Positions 36,003 through 48,142 of a stretch of 64,000 bases of DNA are shown here, piece after piece. The stretch comes from Pseudaminobacter soli (ex Zhang et al. 2022). GTDB lineage: Bacteria > Pseudomonadota > Alphaproteobacteria > Rhizobiales > Rhizobiaceae. The stretch covers positions 1-64,000 of the forward strand of contig NZ_JABVCF010000012.1 of assembly GCF_014595955.1 (NCBI RefSeq), given 5' to 3'. Below the pieces are notes generated by a model that had not been told where the DNA came from, did no database searches, and worked only from the letters and a program-made list of their open reading frames with translations. The position numbers and the translations under genes were made by a program. How positions within the stretch are numbered: position 1 is the first letter of the stretch; each line of letters begins with the position of its first letter.

Positions 36003-36805
36003 GCGAACCCTTGCTGGTCCTCGACAACATCACCAAGAACTACGGGGCGATCCACGCCCTGAAGGGCGTCAGCTTCTCCATCGGCAGGGGCGAGGTGGTG
36101 GCGCTGCTCGGCGACAACGGCGCCGGCAAGTCGACCCTGGTGAAGATCATCGCCGGCGGACTGGAGCCCAGTTCGGGGCGCATGCTCTTCGAAGGGAAGG
36201 AGTTTTTGGCCAGGACCCCCGCCGAGGCGAAGGCGGCAGGCATCGAGACGGTCTATCAGGACCTGTCGCTCTGCACCAATGTCGACGTCGTCGCCAATTT
36301 CTTCATGGGCCGCGAGATCACGCGAAAGGTGCTCGGCATCCCCGTGCTCGACGAAACGGCGATGGAGCAGGTGGTCGGAAACGCGCTCGCCAATGCCGGC
36401 ACCCGCATCCCGTCGCTGCGCACCAAGGTGGAGCATCTCTCCGGCGGACAGCGCCAGGCGATCGAGCTCAACCGCTTCGTCCATTGGGGCGGCAAGCTGG
36501 TGCTGCTGGACGAGCCGTTTGCGGCGCTCGGGGTCGAGCAGACCCGGCGCGGCCTCGACATGATCCGCCAGGTGGCCCGGCAGGGCATCGGCGTCATCAT
36601 CATCACCCACATCATGCAGCAGGCTTTTCAGGTCGCCGACCGGATCGTGGTGATCCGCCAGGGCGTGGTGGCGGGCGATGTGCCAACGAACAGAACAAGC
36701 CCAGACGCGGTGATCGGCATGATCACCGGAGAAACGCTCGCCGGCGCCGGACCGGCGGCAGAAGGGCAAAAGAGGGGTCCGGTACAAGAGGAGAGAACGA
36801 TATGA
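35999..36805 (+). CDS. Sugar ABC transporter ATP-binding protein (single NBD)
   Basis: A 268-residue single-domain ATPase of the CUT2/FrcA type. Walker A is GDNGAGKST, the signature [13 protein letters not shown], Walker [12 protein letters not shown] and the H-loop IITHIMQQ. Single-NBD ATPases work as homodimers in fructose-type CUT2 importers. It overlaps both neighbours by 4 nt. Confidence 0.93.
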   Translation: MSEPLLVLDNITKNYGAIHALKGVSFSIGRGEVVALLGDNGAGKSTLVKIIAGGLEPSSGRMLFEGKEFLARTPAEAKAAGIETVYQDLSLCTNVDVVANFFMGREITRKVLGIPVLDETAMEQVVGNALANAGTRIPSLRTKVEHLSGGQRQAIELNRFVHWGGKLVLLDEPFAALGVEQTRRGLDMIRQVARQGIGVIIITHIMQQAFQVADRIVVIRQGVVAGDVPTNRTSPDAVIGMITGETLAGAGPAAEGQKRGPVQEERTI

Positions 36806-37842
36806 AACGAATAGTCCTGGCCGCCTTAGGCGTGCTGGCAATGGCCATGGCCATGCTGACGCCTGCATTCGCGCAAACCAAAGGGACGGTCTACTACTTG
36901 GTCCCGACGCTGCTGGACGAGTTCCAGACGGGCTCGGTGAGCGCGCTCGAGATGTTCCTGAAGCAGGTCGGCTACGAGATGAAGACGCTCAACGCCGACA
37001 ACAAGACGGACGCCCAACAGAGCCAGATGAACGACGTGATCGCGCTGAAGCCCGCGGCGATCATTCTGGCGGCGGTCGACTTCAATGCGCTGAAGCCGTC
37101 CGTCGAATCCGCGCGTGCCGCCGGCATTCCGGTCGTGCAGTTCGACCGCCAGATCACCTCGACGCCGTCCGACTTCACCTCCGTGGCGGGCACGATCGAG
37201 ATCGGCCACATCGCGGCCGAGCAGGCCCAGAAGCTGCTCACGGAGAAGAACGGCTCGGTCAAGGGCAAGATCCTGCAGGTGCTCGGCGACCCCGGCGACC
37301 CCTACACGCTCGACATCCAGAAGGGGTTCGAGGAGAAGATGAAGGAGTTCCCGGACGTCACCATCGTCTCGCATCCGGCCATGCAGTGGGAGGCGAGCAA
37401 CGCCGGCACGATCGTTGCCGACCAGCTGCTCGCCAATCCCGACATCGACCTGATCTTCAACCATGCCGCGCACCTTTCGGTCGCTGCCGTCGCCTCACTC
37501 GAGGCCGCCGGCAAGAAGCCCGGCGACATCATGATGATGAGCTCGAACGGCGCACCCGTCGGCCTCGACCTGATCCGCAAGGGCTGGCTGAACGTCGAAG
37601 TGGAGCAGCCGCTCTACGCGCAGGCCGCCGCGGTGGCGATGTTCATGGACAAGATCGTCAACAAGCAGGAGATCAAGGACGGCGAATATGACGTGATCGG
37701 TCTCAAGAGCACGCTGACGACCGAGTCCTGGGGACCGAACATCAAGATCCCGGGCGCTGCGATCGACAAGAGCAACGTCGACAACCCCGCCTTCTGGGGC
37801 AACATGAAGCCGCCGACGGATACCGTGAAGTCGGTGGAGTAA
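36802..37842 (+). CDS. Sugar ABC transporter substrate-binding protein
   Basis: A 346-residue CUT2 binding protein. The signal peptide [20 protein letters not shown] is cleaved near AFA-Q at residue 24. The mature protein begins [20 protein letters not shown]. The ATG at 36802 overlaps the ATPase stop and is preceded by GAGGAGAG. A 159-bp palindromic element follows. Confidence 0.92.
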   Translation: MKRIVLAALGVLAMAMAMLTPAFAQTKGTVYYLVPTLLDEFQTGSVSALEMFLKQVGYEMKTLNADNKTDAQQSQMNDVIALKPAAIILAAVDFNALKPSVESARAAGIPVVQFDRQITSTPSDFTSVAGTIEIGHIAAEQAQKLLTEKNGSVKGKILQVLGDPGDPYTLDIQKGFEEKMKEFPDVTIVSHPAMQWEASNAGTIVADQLLANPDIDLIFNHAAHLSVAAVASLEAAGKKPGDIMMMSSNGAPVGLDLIRKGWLNVEVEQPLYAQAAAVAMFMDKIVNKQEIKDGEYDVIGLKSTLTTESWGPNIKIPGAAIDKSNVDNPAFWGNMKPPTDTVKSVE

Positions 37843-37873
37843 AGCGTTTCGGCTAAGGGCAGGCGCGGGGCAA

Positions 37874-38032
37874 GCCCCTCACCTGCCGGCCGGCATCCTC
37901 TCGCCCGTGGGAGAGGGACGCTCGGCGCCGAGACCTTCGCCAATCGCGGACGTAGAAGGTTTTGCGCCAACGACGAAGCGAGTTCTCTCTCCCCGCAAGC
38001 GGGGAGAGATGCCCGGCAGGGCAGTGAGGGGC
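37874..38032. repeat. Palindromic intergenic repeat with ~30-bp inverted ends
   Basis: The left end (GCCCCTCACCTGCCGGCC...) and right end (...GGCAGGGCAGTGAGGGGC) are imperfect inverted repeats of about 30 bp. Inside is a strong hairpin TCTCTCCCC / GGGGAGAGA (37986-38009). Parts match the element at 16286-16450. It lies between binding-protein and permease genes. Confidence 0.75.
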
Positions 38033-38096
38033 AGCGCCTGCGCTTCGCGACTACGCAATCCAGAACAGATATTCAGTTCGCCACTCCAGAGAGCCC

Positions 38097-39092
38097 ATGA
38101 CCCCCCATACCCGCCGCACGCTCGAGTTCGTCCTCGACAATCTCGTCTGGTTCATGCTGCTGTTCGTGCTGGCGATCTTCTCGCTGTTCATCCCGAACTA
38201 TTTCCAGCTCGGCATCTTCGCCAACATCATCGAGGCCTCCAGCGTACTCGGCGTCATGTCGATCGGATTGGCGCTGGTCATCATCACCGGCCACATGGAC
38301 CTGTCGGTGGAATCGGTCGCCGCGCTCTCCGCCATGACGGTCGGCATTCTGTTCTGCTCGGCCGGCATCGGCTACGGCTTCCAGTTGCACCCGGAGTGGC
38401 TGATGGTGCCGGTCTCGCTGCTGATCGCGATCGCCGTGGGTTCCCTGATCGGGCTGTTCAACGGCGTGCTGGTCGTCAAGGCGCGGATGAACGCCTTCAT
38501 CATCACGCTTGCGTCCTACATCTGGGTCCGCGGCCTCGTCGTCGCCGTGTCCGGCGGCCGCTCCGCCCAGGACCTCGCCCCGGCCATTCGCTGGTTCGGC
38601 ATCCAGCGGGTGCTCGGCCTGCCGCTCACCGCCTGGATCGCCATCGGCTGCTTCGTGCTGTTCTCCTGGTTCATGGCCAGGACGCCGTTCGGCCGCCACC
38701 TCGTGATGATCGGCGGTAACGAGACCGCCACCTACCGCGCCGGCATCCGGGTCACGCGCAACCTGATCATCGCCTTCGCGCTGGCGGGTGCAACGGCGGG
38801 TCTGGCGGGCTGGCTGCTCACCATCCGCACATCCGGCGCCACCGCCAATCTCGGCGTCGGCCTGCTCTTCAACGCCTTTGCGGCGGTCGTCATCGGCGGC
38901 GTCAGCCTGAAGGGCGGCGTCGGCTCGCTGCCCGGCGTCTATGCCGGCGTGCTGCTGCTGTCCTCGATCAACACCGCCATCAACCTGATGGGCCTGCCGG
39001 CCAATTTCACGCAGGTGATCCACGGCCTGCTGGTGCTCGCCGCGGTGCTGCTCGACACATTGAAACAAACCATCCGCCAAAGACTTGCCTGA
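38097..39092 (+). CDS. Sugar ABC transporter permease
   Basis: A 331-residue CUT2 permease. LVIITGHMDLSVESVAALSA (a variant of the GGIDLSVG signature) and VVIGGVSLKGGVGSLPGV mark the family. It is the only permease of this operon, so the channel is probably a homodimer. It is 7 bp from the SDR gene. Confidence 0.92.
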   Translation: MTPHTRRTLEFVLDNLVWFMLLFVLAIFSLFIPNYFQLGIFANIIEASSVLGVMSIGLALVIITGHMDLSVESVAALSAMTVGILFCSAGIGYGFQLHPEWLMVPVSLLIAIAVGSLIGLFNGVLVVKARMNAFIITLASYIWVRGLVVAVSGGRSAQDLAPAIRWFGIQRVLGLPLTAWIAIGCFVLFSWFMARTPFGRHLVMIGGNETATYRAGIRVTRNLIIAFALAGATAGLAGWLLTIRTSGATANLGVGLLFNAFAAVVIGGVSLKGGVGSLPGVYAGVLLLSSINTAINLMGLPANFTQVIHGLLVLAAVLLDTLKQTIRQRLA

Positions 39093-39099
39093 GGAGAAA

Positions 39100-40516
<1,417 letters not shown>

Positions 40517-40650
40517 CTCGGTCGCCTTTGCTCTGAGCGTCGCGCCCGTGGACAGTTTCCGTTGCGTTACCCCCTGGTGGATGGCTGAACCGCGATATGA
40601 TACGGTGACTTGCTAGTCCCTTCGACCGCGATTCGCGGCGGCGGGGAAAG

Positions 40651-40675
40651 GCAACCCTAGAGTACTTCGTGCGTT
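40651..40675 (+). promoter_or_regulatory. Candidate EcfG-type general stress promoter for the GlsB-like gene
   Basis: GCAAC (40651-40655), 16 bp, CGTT (40672-40675) compares with the alphaproteobacterial EcfG consensus GGAAC-N16-CGTT with one mismatch. It lies 52 bp before the ATG of a stress membrane protein family. Confidence 0.4.
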
Positions 40676-40726
40676 CAATTGCCTGACCGGCGCTGCGACA
40701 ACTCAGCGCGACCAAAGGAGAGAACG

Positions 40727-40987
40727 ATGGAAGACGCTCAAGTCGGCTGGATCGCAGCCATCATCATCGGCGGTATTGCCGGCTGGCTCGCCGAGATGTT
40801 CATGAAGTCCAATCAAGGCCTTTTGATGAACATCATCCTCGGCATTGTCGGGGCCGTCATCGCCAACGCCCTGCTCAGCCTCATCGGCGTTACACTGACC
40901 GGGTGGATCGGCTATCTCATCGCGGGCTTTATCGGCGCCTGCATCTTGATTGCGATCGGAAGAGCGATCAGGCGATCGCCGGCCTAA
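40727..40987 (+). CDS. GlsB/YeaQ/YmgE-family stress response membrane protein
   Basis: An 86-residue protein with three membrane segments rich in Gly and Ile (AAIIIGGIAGWLAEMFMKSN, then two more) and a short basic tail. This length and pattern are those of transglycosylase-associated/YeaQ proteins, which are stress induced and of unclear activity. The ATG at 40727 has AAAGGAG at good spacing. It is monocistronic. Confidence 0.9.
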   Translation: MEDAQVGWIAAIIIGGIAGWLAEMFMKSNQGLLMNIILGIVGAVIANALLSLIGVTLTGWIGYLIAGFIGACILIAIGRAIRRSPA

Positions 40988-41057
40988 GCTCCCTTCGGGG
41001 GCAAATCCTTTCCCATTCCTTGCCGCGCCGGCCAGGCTGGCGCGGCCTTCCATTTGG

Positions 41058-41139
41058 TATTTCCACCTCAGCTTCGATCTCCACCTCGTAGTCGCCGACG
41101 CCAGCCTGGATCAGCGTGAGCGACACGAGCGGCTTTATT
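41058..41139 (-). pseudogene. Possible relic of a RidA/YjgF C-terminus
   Basis: On the minus strand this stretch encodes PLVSLTLIQAGVGDYEVEIE followed by AEVEIP. The ending resembles the last strand of RidA-like proteins (VEIEA near the terminus). No other part of such a gene is present and there is no start, so it would be a fragment. The match is short and chance is possible. Confidence 0.3.
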
Positions 41140-41223
41140 TGACCATGCTGCCGCTGGCCGGAGCGTCCGAGGTCTCGGAGGAGGGTCAACGCGCTCCAAG
41201 CAGAACCCTTCGGTTCCCGGTCG

Positions 41224-42108
41224 TCAGCCCCGCCTCGCCACCAGGATACCCAAGAGCACGACCACGCCGCCGACGATCTGCGCCGGCCCCAGCGGCTCGT
41301 TCAGCAGCAGCCACGCGGCACAGGCCGCCACCACCGGCTGGATCAGCAAAGTGAGCGAGGAGAAGGAGGCCGGCAGCAGCGCCAGCGCATAGATGATGAG
41401 CCCCTGCCCTCCGGTATGGCAGATCCAGCCCAGCGCAAGGACCACCATCCATGCGGAGGCGGTGACCGGCCAGAAATTCGGCTCCCAGACGAGAGCGACA
41501 GGCAGCATGCACAGCGCCGCCGACGCCGAACTCCACAGCATTGTCGTGAGTGTCGAATAGCGGCCACGCAACCGCGAGAGCGACAGCACGTAGCCGGCGT
41601 AGAAAATCGAAGCGAGGACGGCCAGCGCATCACCGCCGGAGGGCGCGCCAGGGCCGGAGCCGGCACCGCTGTTGAGAATGAACACGCCCCCGACAGCCAG
41701 GGCAAGGCCCATCAGGAATTTCCGGGAAACGAGGCTGCCGAACAGGAGCCAACTGGCGAGGGTCACAAAGATCGGTGCCAGATTGGCCAGGAGGGAGGCA
41801 TTTGCGACGGATGTGAGCTGGATCGAAATATGCCATGCGATCAGGTCGCCCGCGAGCATGACTCCGGGGAAGGCCAGCCAGCCCATGTCACGGAGCGATC
41901 GGGGCCCGTCATGGCTCCCGCCCTTCGACGGCAGGGCGGCCTTCAATGCCAGCAGCGGCAGCAGGGCCAGCATAACGCGCCAAACCGCGGTCGAGACCGG
42001 ACCTATTTCGGAGAGCCTGACGAAAATCGGTGAAAGGCCGATCACGACACCGCCGAGCAGGAGGGCGGCCAGCGAGCGAGCCACTGTCCCATCGGTGGAT
42101 GATTTCAT
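41224..42108 (-). CDS. DMT-family (EamA) transporter
   Basis: A 294-residue inner-membrane protein with about ten helices in two EamA repeats. GPVSTAVWRVMLALLPLLAL in the first repeat and PLGPAQIVGGVVVLLGILVA at the end of the second are typical. Such proteins export amino acids or metabolites; the substrate is unknown. It stands alone. Confidence 0.9.
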   Translation of the reverse strand: MKSSTDGTVARSLAALLLGGVVIGLSPIFVRLSEIGPVSTAVWRVMLALLPLLALKAALPSKGGSHDGPRSLRDMGWLAFPGVMLAGDLIAWHISIQLTSVANASLLANLAPIFVTLASWLLFGSLVSRKFLMGLALAVGGVFILNSGAGSGPGAPSGGDALAVLASIFYAGYVLSLSRLRGRYSTLTTMLWSSASAALCMLPVALVWEPNFWPVTASAWMVVLALGWICHTGGQGLIIYALALLPASFSSLTLLIQPVVAACAAWLLLNEPLGPAQIVGGVVVLLGILVARRG

Positions 42109-42258
42109 AGTGTCGCGCCCTTCTCCATGAAGCGCGACCTATCAGGGCAGCACGGCGCATGGCTCAGCCAAGAGCCGGATCGTATGCGGCCAGCTTGCGG
42201 GCAGGCGCCACTCCGCGAGCTCCGCTCCGATGACGGCTGCATGGCGCCAGGCGGCGGC

Positions 42259-43425
42259 TCAGTCGATGCCGTAGACCGACAGAAACGCCTTCATGCGCGC
42301 CACGGCGAGCTCCGGCTTGTCGAGCACATTGGCCTTGTCGGCCAGCCGGAAGACGTCGGCATAATGGGCGATGCCGCGGGCCGACTGCATGCCGCCGAGC
42401 ATGGAAAAGTGCTCCTGGTGGCCGTTGAGCCAGGCCAGGAAGACGACGCCGGCCTTATAGAACTGCGTCGGCGCCTCGAAGATTTTTCGCGACAATGGAA
42501 CGGTCGGCTCGATGACGGACCGGAAGGTCGAAGTGTCCTCATTGGCCAAAGAGGCCAGCGCCTTGGCGGCCGAAGGCGCGACGGCATCGAAGATGCCGAG
42601 CAGCGCATGGCTGTGGCGCCTGCCGTCACCCTCGATCAGTTCGGCATAGTTGAAGTCGTCGCCGGTGAAGCAGAGCACCCCCTCCGGCAGGCGGTCGCGC
42701 AGCCGGACCTCCTTGGCGTTGTCGAGCAGCGAGAATTTTATGCCCTCGACCTTGTCGGCGTTGGCCTCGATTATGTCGAGCACGGTGTCCAGCGCGGCAT
42801 CGAAGTCGTTGCTGCCCCAATAGCCGGCGAGCTGCGGATCGAACATGTCGCCCAGCCAGTGCAGGACCACCTTGTCCCTGGCTTGGCCGAGAATGCGGCC
42901 ATAGACCTTGGCGTAGTCGTCGGGCGACTTCGCCACGCGCGCCAGGGCGCGGCTGGCCATCATGATCGCGCGGCCGCCATGCTTCTCGACGAACTCGACC
43001 TGCTCCTCATAGGCGCTGATCACATCGTCCAGGCTTTTGGCCGCGGCGGGATCGAGCTGATCGGTCCCTGCCCCGCAGGCGAGGTCGGCGCCAGGAACTG
43101 TACGCGCCTCGGCAAGCGAGCGGCGAATTAGCTCCTGCGCACCGGCCCAATCCAGGCCCATCGACCGCTGCGAAGTGTCCATCGCCTCCGCGATTTTGAA
43201 GCCCAGGCGCCAGAGATGATGGCGAAACGCCATTGTGGCGTCCCAGTCGAGTGCAGGGACGCCCCACGGGTTCGTGTCCTTGAATGGATCGGAGACGACG
43301 TGAGCCGCGGCATAGGCGATGCGGTTGAACTGAGGCACCCCGGAAGGGGGCTGAAGGGGAACGCCGGTCAGCTCGTATTCGCTGATCCGCCCATCCGCCG
43401 CGGGCAGCCTGATGCTGTTCTTCAT
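42259..43425 (-). CDS. DUF993 (dihydrodipicolinate synthase-like) protein
   Basis: A 388-residue TIM-barrel protein of the DUF993 family, related to class I aldolases of the DapA/NAL superfamily. VEGIKFSLLDNAKE holds a Lys at about residue 230 in the position of the Schiff-base Lys of DapA, and LCFTGDDFNYAELIEGDG resembles the following strand. It probably cleaves or condenses a keto-acid, but no reaction is established to my knowledge. The ATG at 43425 follows GGAGAA; 15 upstream residues are discounted because they overlap the operator. It is divergent from the LacI gene and shares its operators. Confidence 0.85.
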   Translation of the reverse strand: MKNSIRLPAADGRISEYELTGVPLQPPSGVPQFNRIAYAAAHVVSDPFKDTNPWGVPALDWDATMAFRHHLWRLGFKIAEAMDTSQRSMGLDWAGAQELIRRSLAEARTVPGADLACGAGTDQLDPAAAKSLDDVISAYEEQVEFVEKHGGRAIMMASRALARVAKSPDDYAKVYGRILGQARDKVVLHWLGDMFDPQLAGYWGSNDFDAALDTVLDIIEANADKVEGIKFSLLDNAKEVRLRDRLPEGVLCFTGDDFNYAELIEGDGRRHSHALLGIFDAVAPSAAKALASLANEDTSTFRSVIEPTVPLSRKIFEAPTQFYKAGVVFLAWLNGHQEHFSMLGGMQSARGIAHYADVFRLADKANVLDKPELAVARMKAFLSVYGID

Positions 43426-43454
43426 GGGCGTTCTCCGATGTTGCAACTCCCCTA

Positions 43455-43472
43455 ATTTAGAACGTTCCAAAT
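43455..43472. promoter_or_regulatory. LacI-family operator O1 (DUF993 side)
   Basis: ATTTAGAACGTTCCAAAT, near-palindromic around GAACGTTC, 30 bp upstream of the DUF993 start. On the minus strand TTGAAA lies just upstream. An identical 18-mer occurs at 43651-43668; the two centres are 196 bp apart. Confidence 0.85.
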
Positions 43473-43643
43473 TTCAAGAGGGTGGAGGAGCACTTCCTGA
43501 CCTGCAGAATTCCCTGTCGCCAAGTGAGGGCGCGATCGAGCTCCGCCCGAAGATCCCCCCGTTTGCAGCCGATGCGCCGTGCGGGCAACGCAAACCGCCT
43601 ATGAGTACGAACTGGACAAGCCGACAAATTCGTCCAAGTCGGC

Positions 43644-43673
43644 TTGACAGATTTAGAACGTTCCAAATAATCT
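43644..43673 (+). promoter_or_regulatory. Sigma-70-type promoter of the LacI-led operon
   Basis: TTGACA (43644-43649), an 18-bp spacer and TAATCT (43668-43673). Operator O2 fills the spacer, so bound repressor would block RNA polymerase directly. Transcription would begin about 17 nt before the start codon. Confidence 0.75.
43651..43668. promoter_or_regulatory. LacI-family operator O2 (operon side)
   Basis: Identical to O1 over 18 bp (ATTTAGAACGTTCCAAAT). It lies exactly between the -35 and -10 of the promoter. Two identical sites in one 272-bp divergent region would allow looping repression. Confidence 0.88.
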
Positions 43674-43697
43674 GACCCAACCTGAAGGGAGGACCCG

Positions 43698-45748
<2,051 letters not shown>

Positions 45749-45756
45749 GAATTCTG

Positions 45757-47370
45757 ATGAGCAAGGTGATCAGCCCCGCGGAGGCGGCGGCCCTTATTCC
45801 GGACGGCGCCATCGTCTCCGTCTCGTCGTCGAGCGGCCTCGGCTGTCCCGACCTGATGCTGAAAGCGATCGGCGAGCGCTTCGACGCGACCGGGCACCCG
45901 CGCGACCTCACGACGCTGCACCCGATCGCCGCCGGCGACATGAGCGGCATCAAGGGCGTCGATTACATCGCCAAGCCGGGCCTGCTGAAGAGGATCATCG
46001 GCGGGTCCTATCCGTCCGGACCGTCTTCGTCGGAGCCGCCGCTGATTTGGCAAATGATCACCGGCGACCAGATCCCGGCCTACAACATCCCCTCCGGCAT
46101 CATGTTCGACATGCACCGCGAGGCGGCGGCCAAGCGCCCCGGCGTGCTGACCAAGGTCGGGCTGGACACCTTCGTCGACCCGCGCCGCCAGGGCTGCGCC
46201 ATGAACACGTCGGCGACGCGGGAGCCGGTTGTGAAGACGGTCGAGTTCGAGGGCGAGGAGTGGCTCTACTTCCCGGCGATCGTCCCGTCCGTGGCGATCA
46301 TCCGCGCCACCACCGCCGACGAGCGCGGCAACCTCACCTATGAGCATGAGGGCGCCTATCTCGGCGGCCTCGACCAGGCCCTGGCCGCCCGCAACAATGG
46401 CGGCATCGTCATCGCGCAGGTGAAGCGCATCACCCAGGAAGGCTCGCTTCGGCCGCACGACGTGCGCGTCCCCGGCAATCTGGTCGACTACGTCATCGTC
46501 GACCCGGAGCAGAAGCAGACCACGCAGACGTCCTATGATCCCGCCATCTCCGGCGAGATTTTTCGGCCGCTCTCCAGCTTCAGGGTCCCTGAGTTCAATG
46601 TCCAGAAGATCATCGCCCGGCGCGTCGCGCAGGAACTGCAGTCCGGCAGCGCGGTCAATCTCGGCTTCGGCATCTCGGCCAACGTACCGCGGATCCTGAT
46701 GGAAGAAGGCCTGCACGGCGCGGTCACCTGGGTGATCGAGCAGGGCGCGGTGGGCGGCGTGCCGCTGCTCGACTTCGCCTTCGGCTGCGCCTCCAACGCC
46801 GACGCCTTCATGCCCTCGCCCTATCAGTTCACCTATTTCCAGGGCGCGGGCTTCGACGCATCCCTGCTTTCCTTCCTGGAGATCGGCCGCGACGGCTCGG
46901 TGAACGTCTCGAAGCTGTCGTTCCGGCCGCACGTGACCGCCGGCGCCGGCGGCTTCGTCGACATCACCGCGCGAGCGAAGAAGATCGTCTTCTCTGGGAT
47001 GTTCAACGCCGGTGCGAAGCTCGGCATCGCAGACGGCAAGCTCGTCATCGAAAAGGAAGGCAAGCTCAAGAAGCTGGTGAACGAGGTCGAGCACGTCACC
47101 TTCTCGGGCCGTCGCGCCGTCGAGCAGGGCCAGGACATCACTTACGTCACCGAGCGCTGCGTGATGAAGCTCACCCCGCAGGGCATCCTGCTTACCGAGA
47201 TCGCGCCCGGCGTCGACCTGAAGACGCATATCCTCGACCAGTCGGAGTTCCCGCTGCTGGTTTCGGAGGACCTCAAGGTCATGGACGCCGCGCTCTTCAA
47301 CGAGGCTCCTATCGGGCTCACCCTGCCCGCCAAGCCGAAGCGCTCATTGACGGAAGCGTCCCATGCCTGA
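45757..47370 (+). CDS. Acyl-CoA:acetate/3-ketoacid CoA-transferase family protein
   Basis: A 537-residue fused alpha-beta CoA-transferase of the YdiF/propionate CoA-transferase type. The second half begins near AQELQSGSAVNLGFGISANV, and VTWVIEQGAVGGVPL holds the catalytic Glu expected to form the CoA thioester. It would activate a carboxylic acid using acetyl-CoA or another donor. The ATG at 45757 is preferred over a TTG 12 nt earlier. Its stop lies inside the next gene's start region (8-bp overlap). Confidence 0.9.
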   Translation: MSKVISPAEAAALIPDGAIVSVSSSSGLGCPDLMLKAIGERFDATGHPRDLTTLHPIAAGDMSGIKGVDYIAKPGLLKRIIGGSYPSGPSSSEPPLIWQMITGDQIPAYNIPSGIMFDMHREAAAKRPGVLTKVGLDTFVDPRRQGCAMNTSATREPVVKTVEFEGEEWLYFPAIVPSVAIIRATTADERGNLTYEHEGAYLGGLDQALAARNNGGIVIAQVKRITQEGSLRPHDVRVPGNLVDYVIVDPEQKQTTQTSYDPAISGEIFRPLSSFRVPEFNVQKIIARRVAQELQSGSAVNLGFGISANVPRILMEEGLHGAVTWVIEQGAVGGVPLLDFAFGCASNADAFMPSPYQFTYFQGAGFDASLLSFLEIGRDGSVNVSKLSFRPHVTAGAGGFVDITARAKKIVFSGMFNAGAKLGIADGKLVIEKEGKLKKLVNEVEHVTFSGRRAVEQGQDITYVTERCVMKLTPQGILLTEIAPGVDLKTHILDQSEFPLLVSEDLKVMDAALFNEAPIGLTLPAKPKRSLTEASHA

Positions 47371-48142
47371 GCAGCGGATCAGGATCGAAACCGAGGGCGC
47401 CGTTGCCACGATCGTCGTGGCGCGGCCGGAAAAGCTCAATGCCTTCGACATTCCGATGCTGCAGGAGCTTCTCGCCGCATGCGATGCGGTCGAGGCGAAC
47501 CGGCAGATCCATGCCGTCGTGCTGACCGGTGAAGGCAAGGCATTCTCGGCCGGCGGCGACATCAAGGCCTGGGCCGGCATGGAGCCCGACGAGTTCGGCC
47601 ATGCCTGGGTGCGCTTCGGCCATCGCGTGTTCGAACGGCTGGCCACGCTGCGCATGCCGGTGGTCGCCGCGCTGAACGGGCATGCGCTTGGCGGCGGGCT
47701 GGAGTTCGCAGCAGCGGCCGACATCCGCATCGCCGAGGCGCAGATCAAGATCGGCATGCCGGAGACCTCGCTCGGCATGGTGCCGGGCTGGTCGGGCACG
47801 CAGCGGCTGGTGAAGCGCTTCGGCGCGCAGATCATCCGCCGCATGGTGCTCGGCGGCGAGGTGTTCACCGCCGAAGAGGCGCGGCTGAACGGGCTGATCG
47901 ACCAGGTCGTGGAGACCGGGCAGGCGGTGGCCGCGGCGAAGGAATATGCGGCGCGCATCTGCACCCGCGGGCCTGCCGCGATCGAGATCTCCAAACTGAT
48001 GCTTTCCGTCGCCGCCGGCGAGGACAACGGCACCGCCGTCGAGGCGCTGGGCTCCATCCTCGTCGCCAAGACCGGCGACCTGAAGGAAGGCGTCGCGGCC
48101 TTCGGCGAGAAGCGCCCGGCCGCATTCAAAGGACTTTGGTAA
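47363..48142 (+). CDS. Enoyl-CoA hydratase/isomerase family protein
   Basis: A 259-residue crotonase-fold protein. The oxyanion-hole segments are AFSAGGDIKAWAG and LNGHALGGGLEFAAAADIRI, and the Glu in IGMPETSLGMVPG is a candidate catalytic residue. It overlaps the CoA-transferase gene by 8 bp and the aldehyde dehydrogenase by one base (TAATG), so translation is tightly coupled. It would act on the CoA ester made by the transferase: hydration, dehydration or isomerisation. Confidence 0.92.
   Translation: MPEQRIRIETEGAVATIVVARPEKLNAFDIPMLQELLAACDAVEANRQIHAVVLTGEGKAFSAGGDIKAWAGMEPDEFGHAWVRFGHRVFERLATLRMPVVAALNGHALGGGLEFAAAADIRIAEAQIKIGMPETSLGMVPGWSGTQRLVKRFGAQIIRRMVLGGEVFTAEEARLNGLIDQVVETGQAVAAAKEYAARICTRGPAAIEISKLMLSVAAGEDNGTAVEALGSILVAKTGDLKEGVAAFGEKRPAAFKGLW

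Noticed and set aside
40968-41189. 73-codon minus-strand open frame as a real gene
   Set aside because: Only its middle part resembles RidA; the rest is Arg/Pro-rich shadow sequence, so at most it is a relic.
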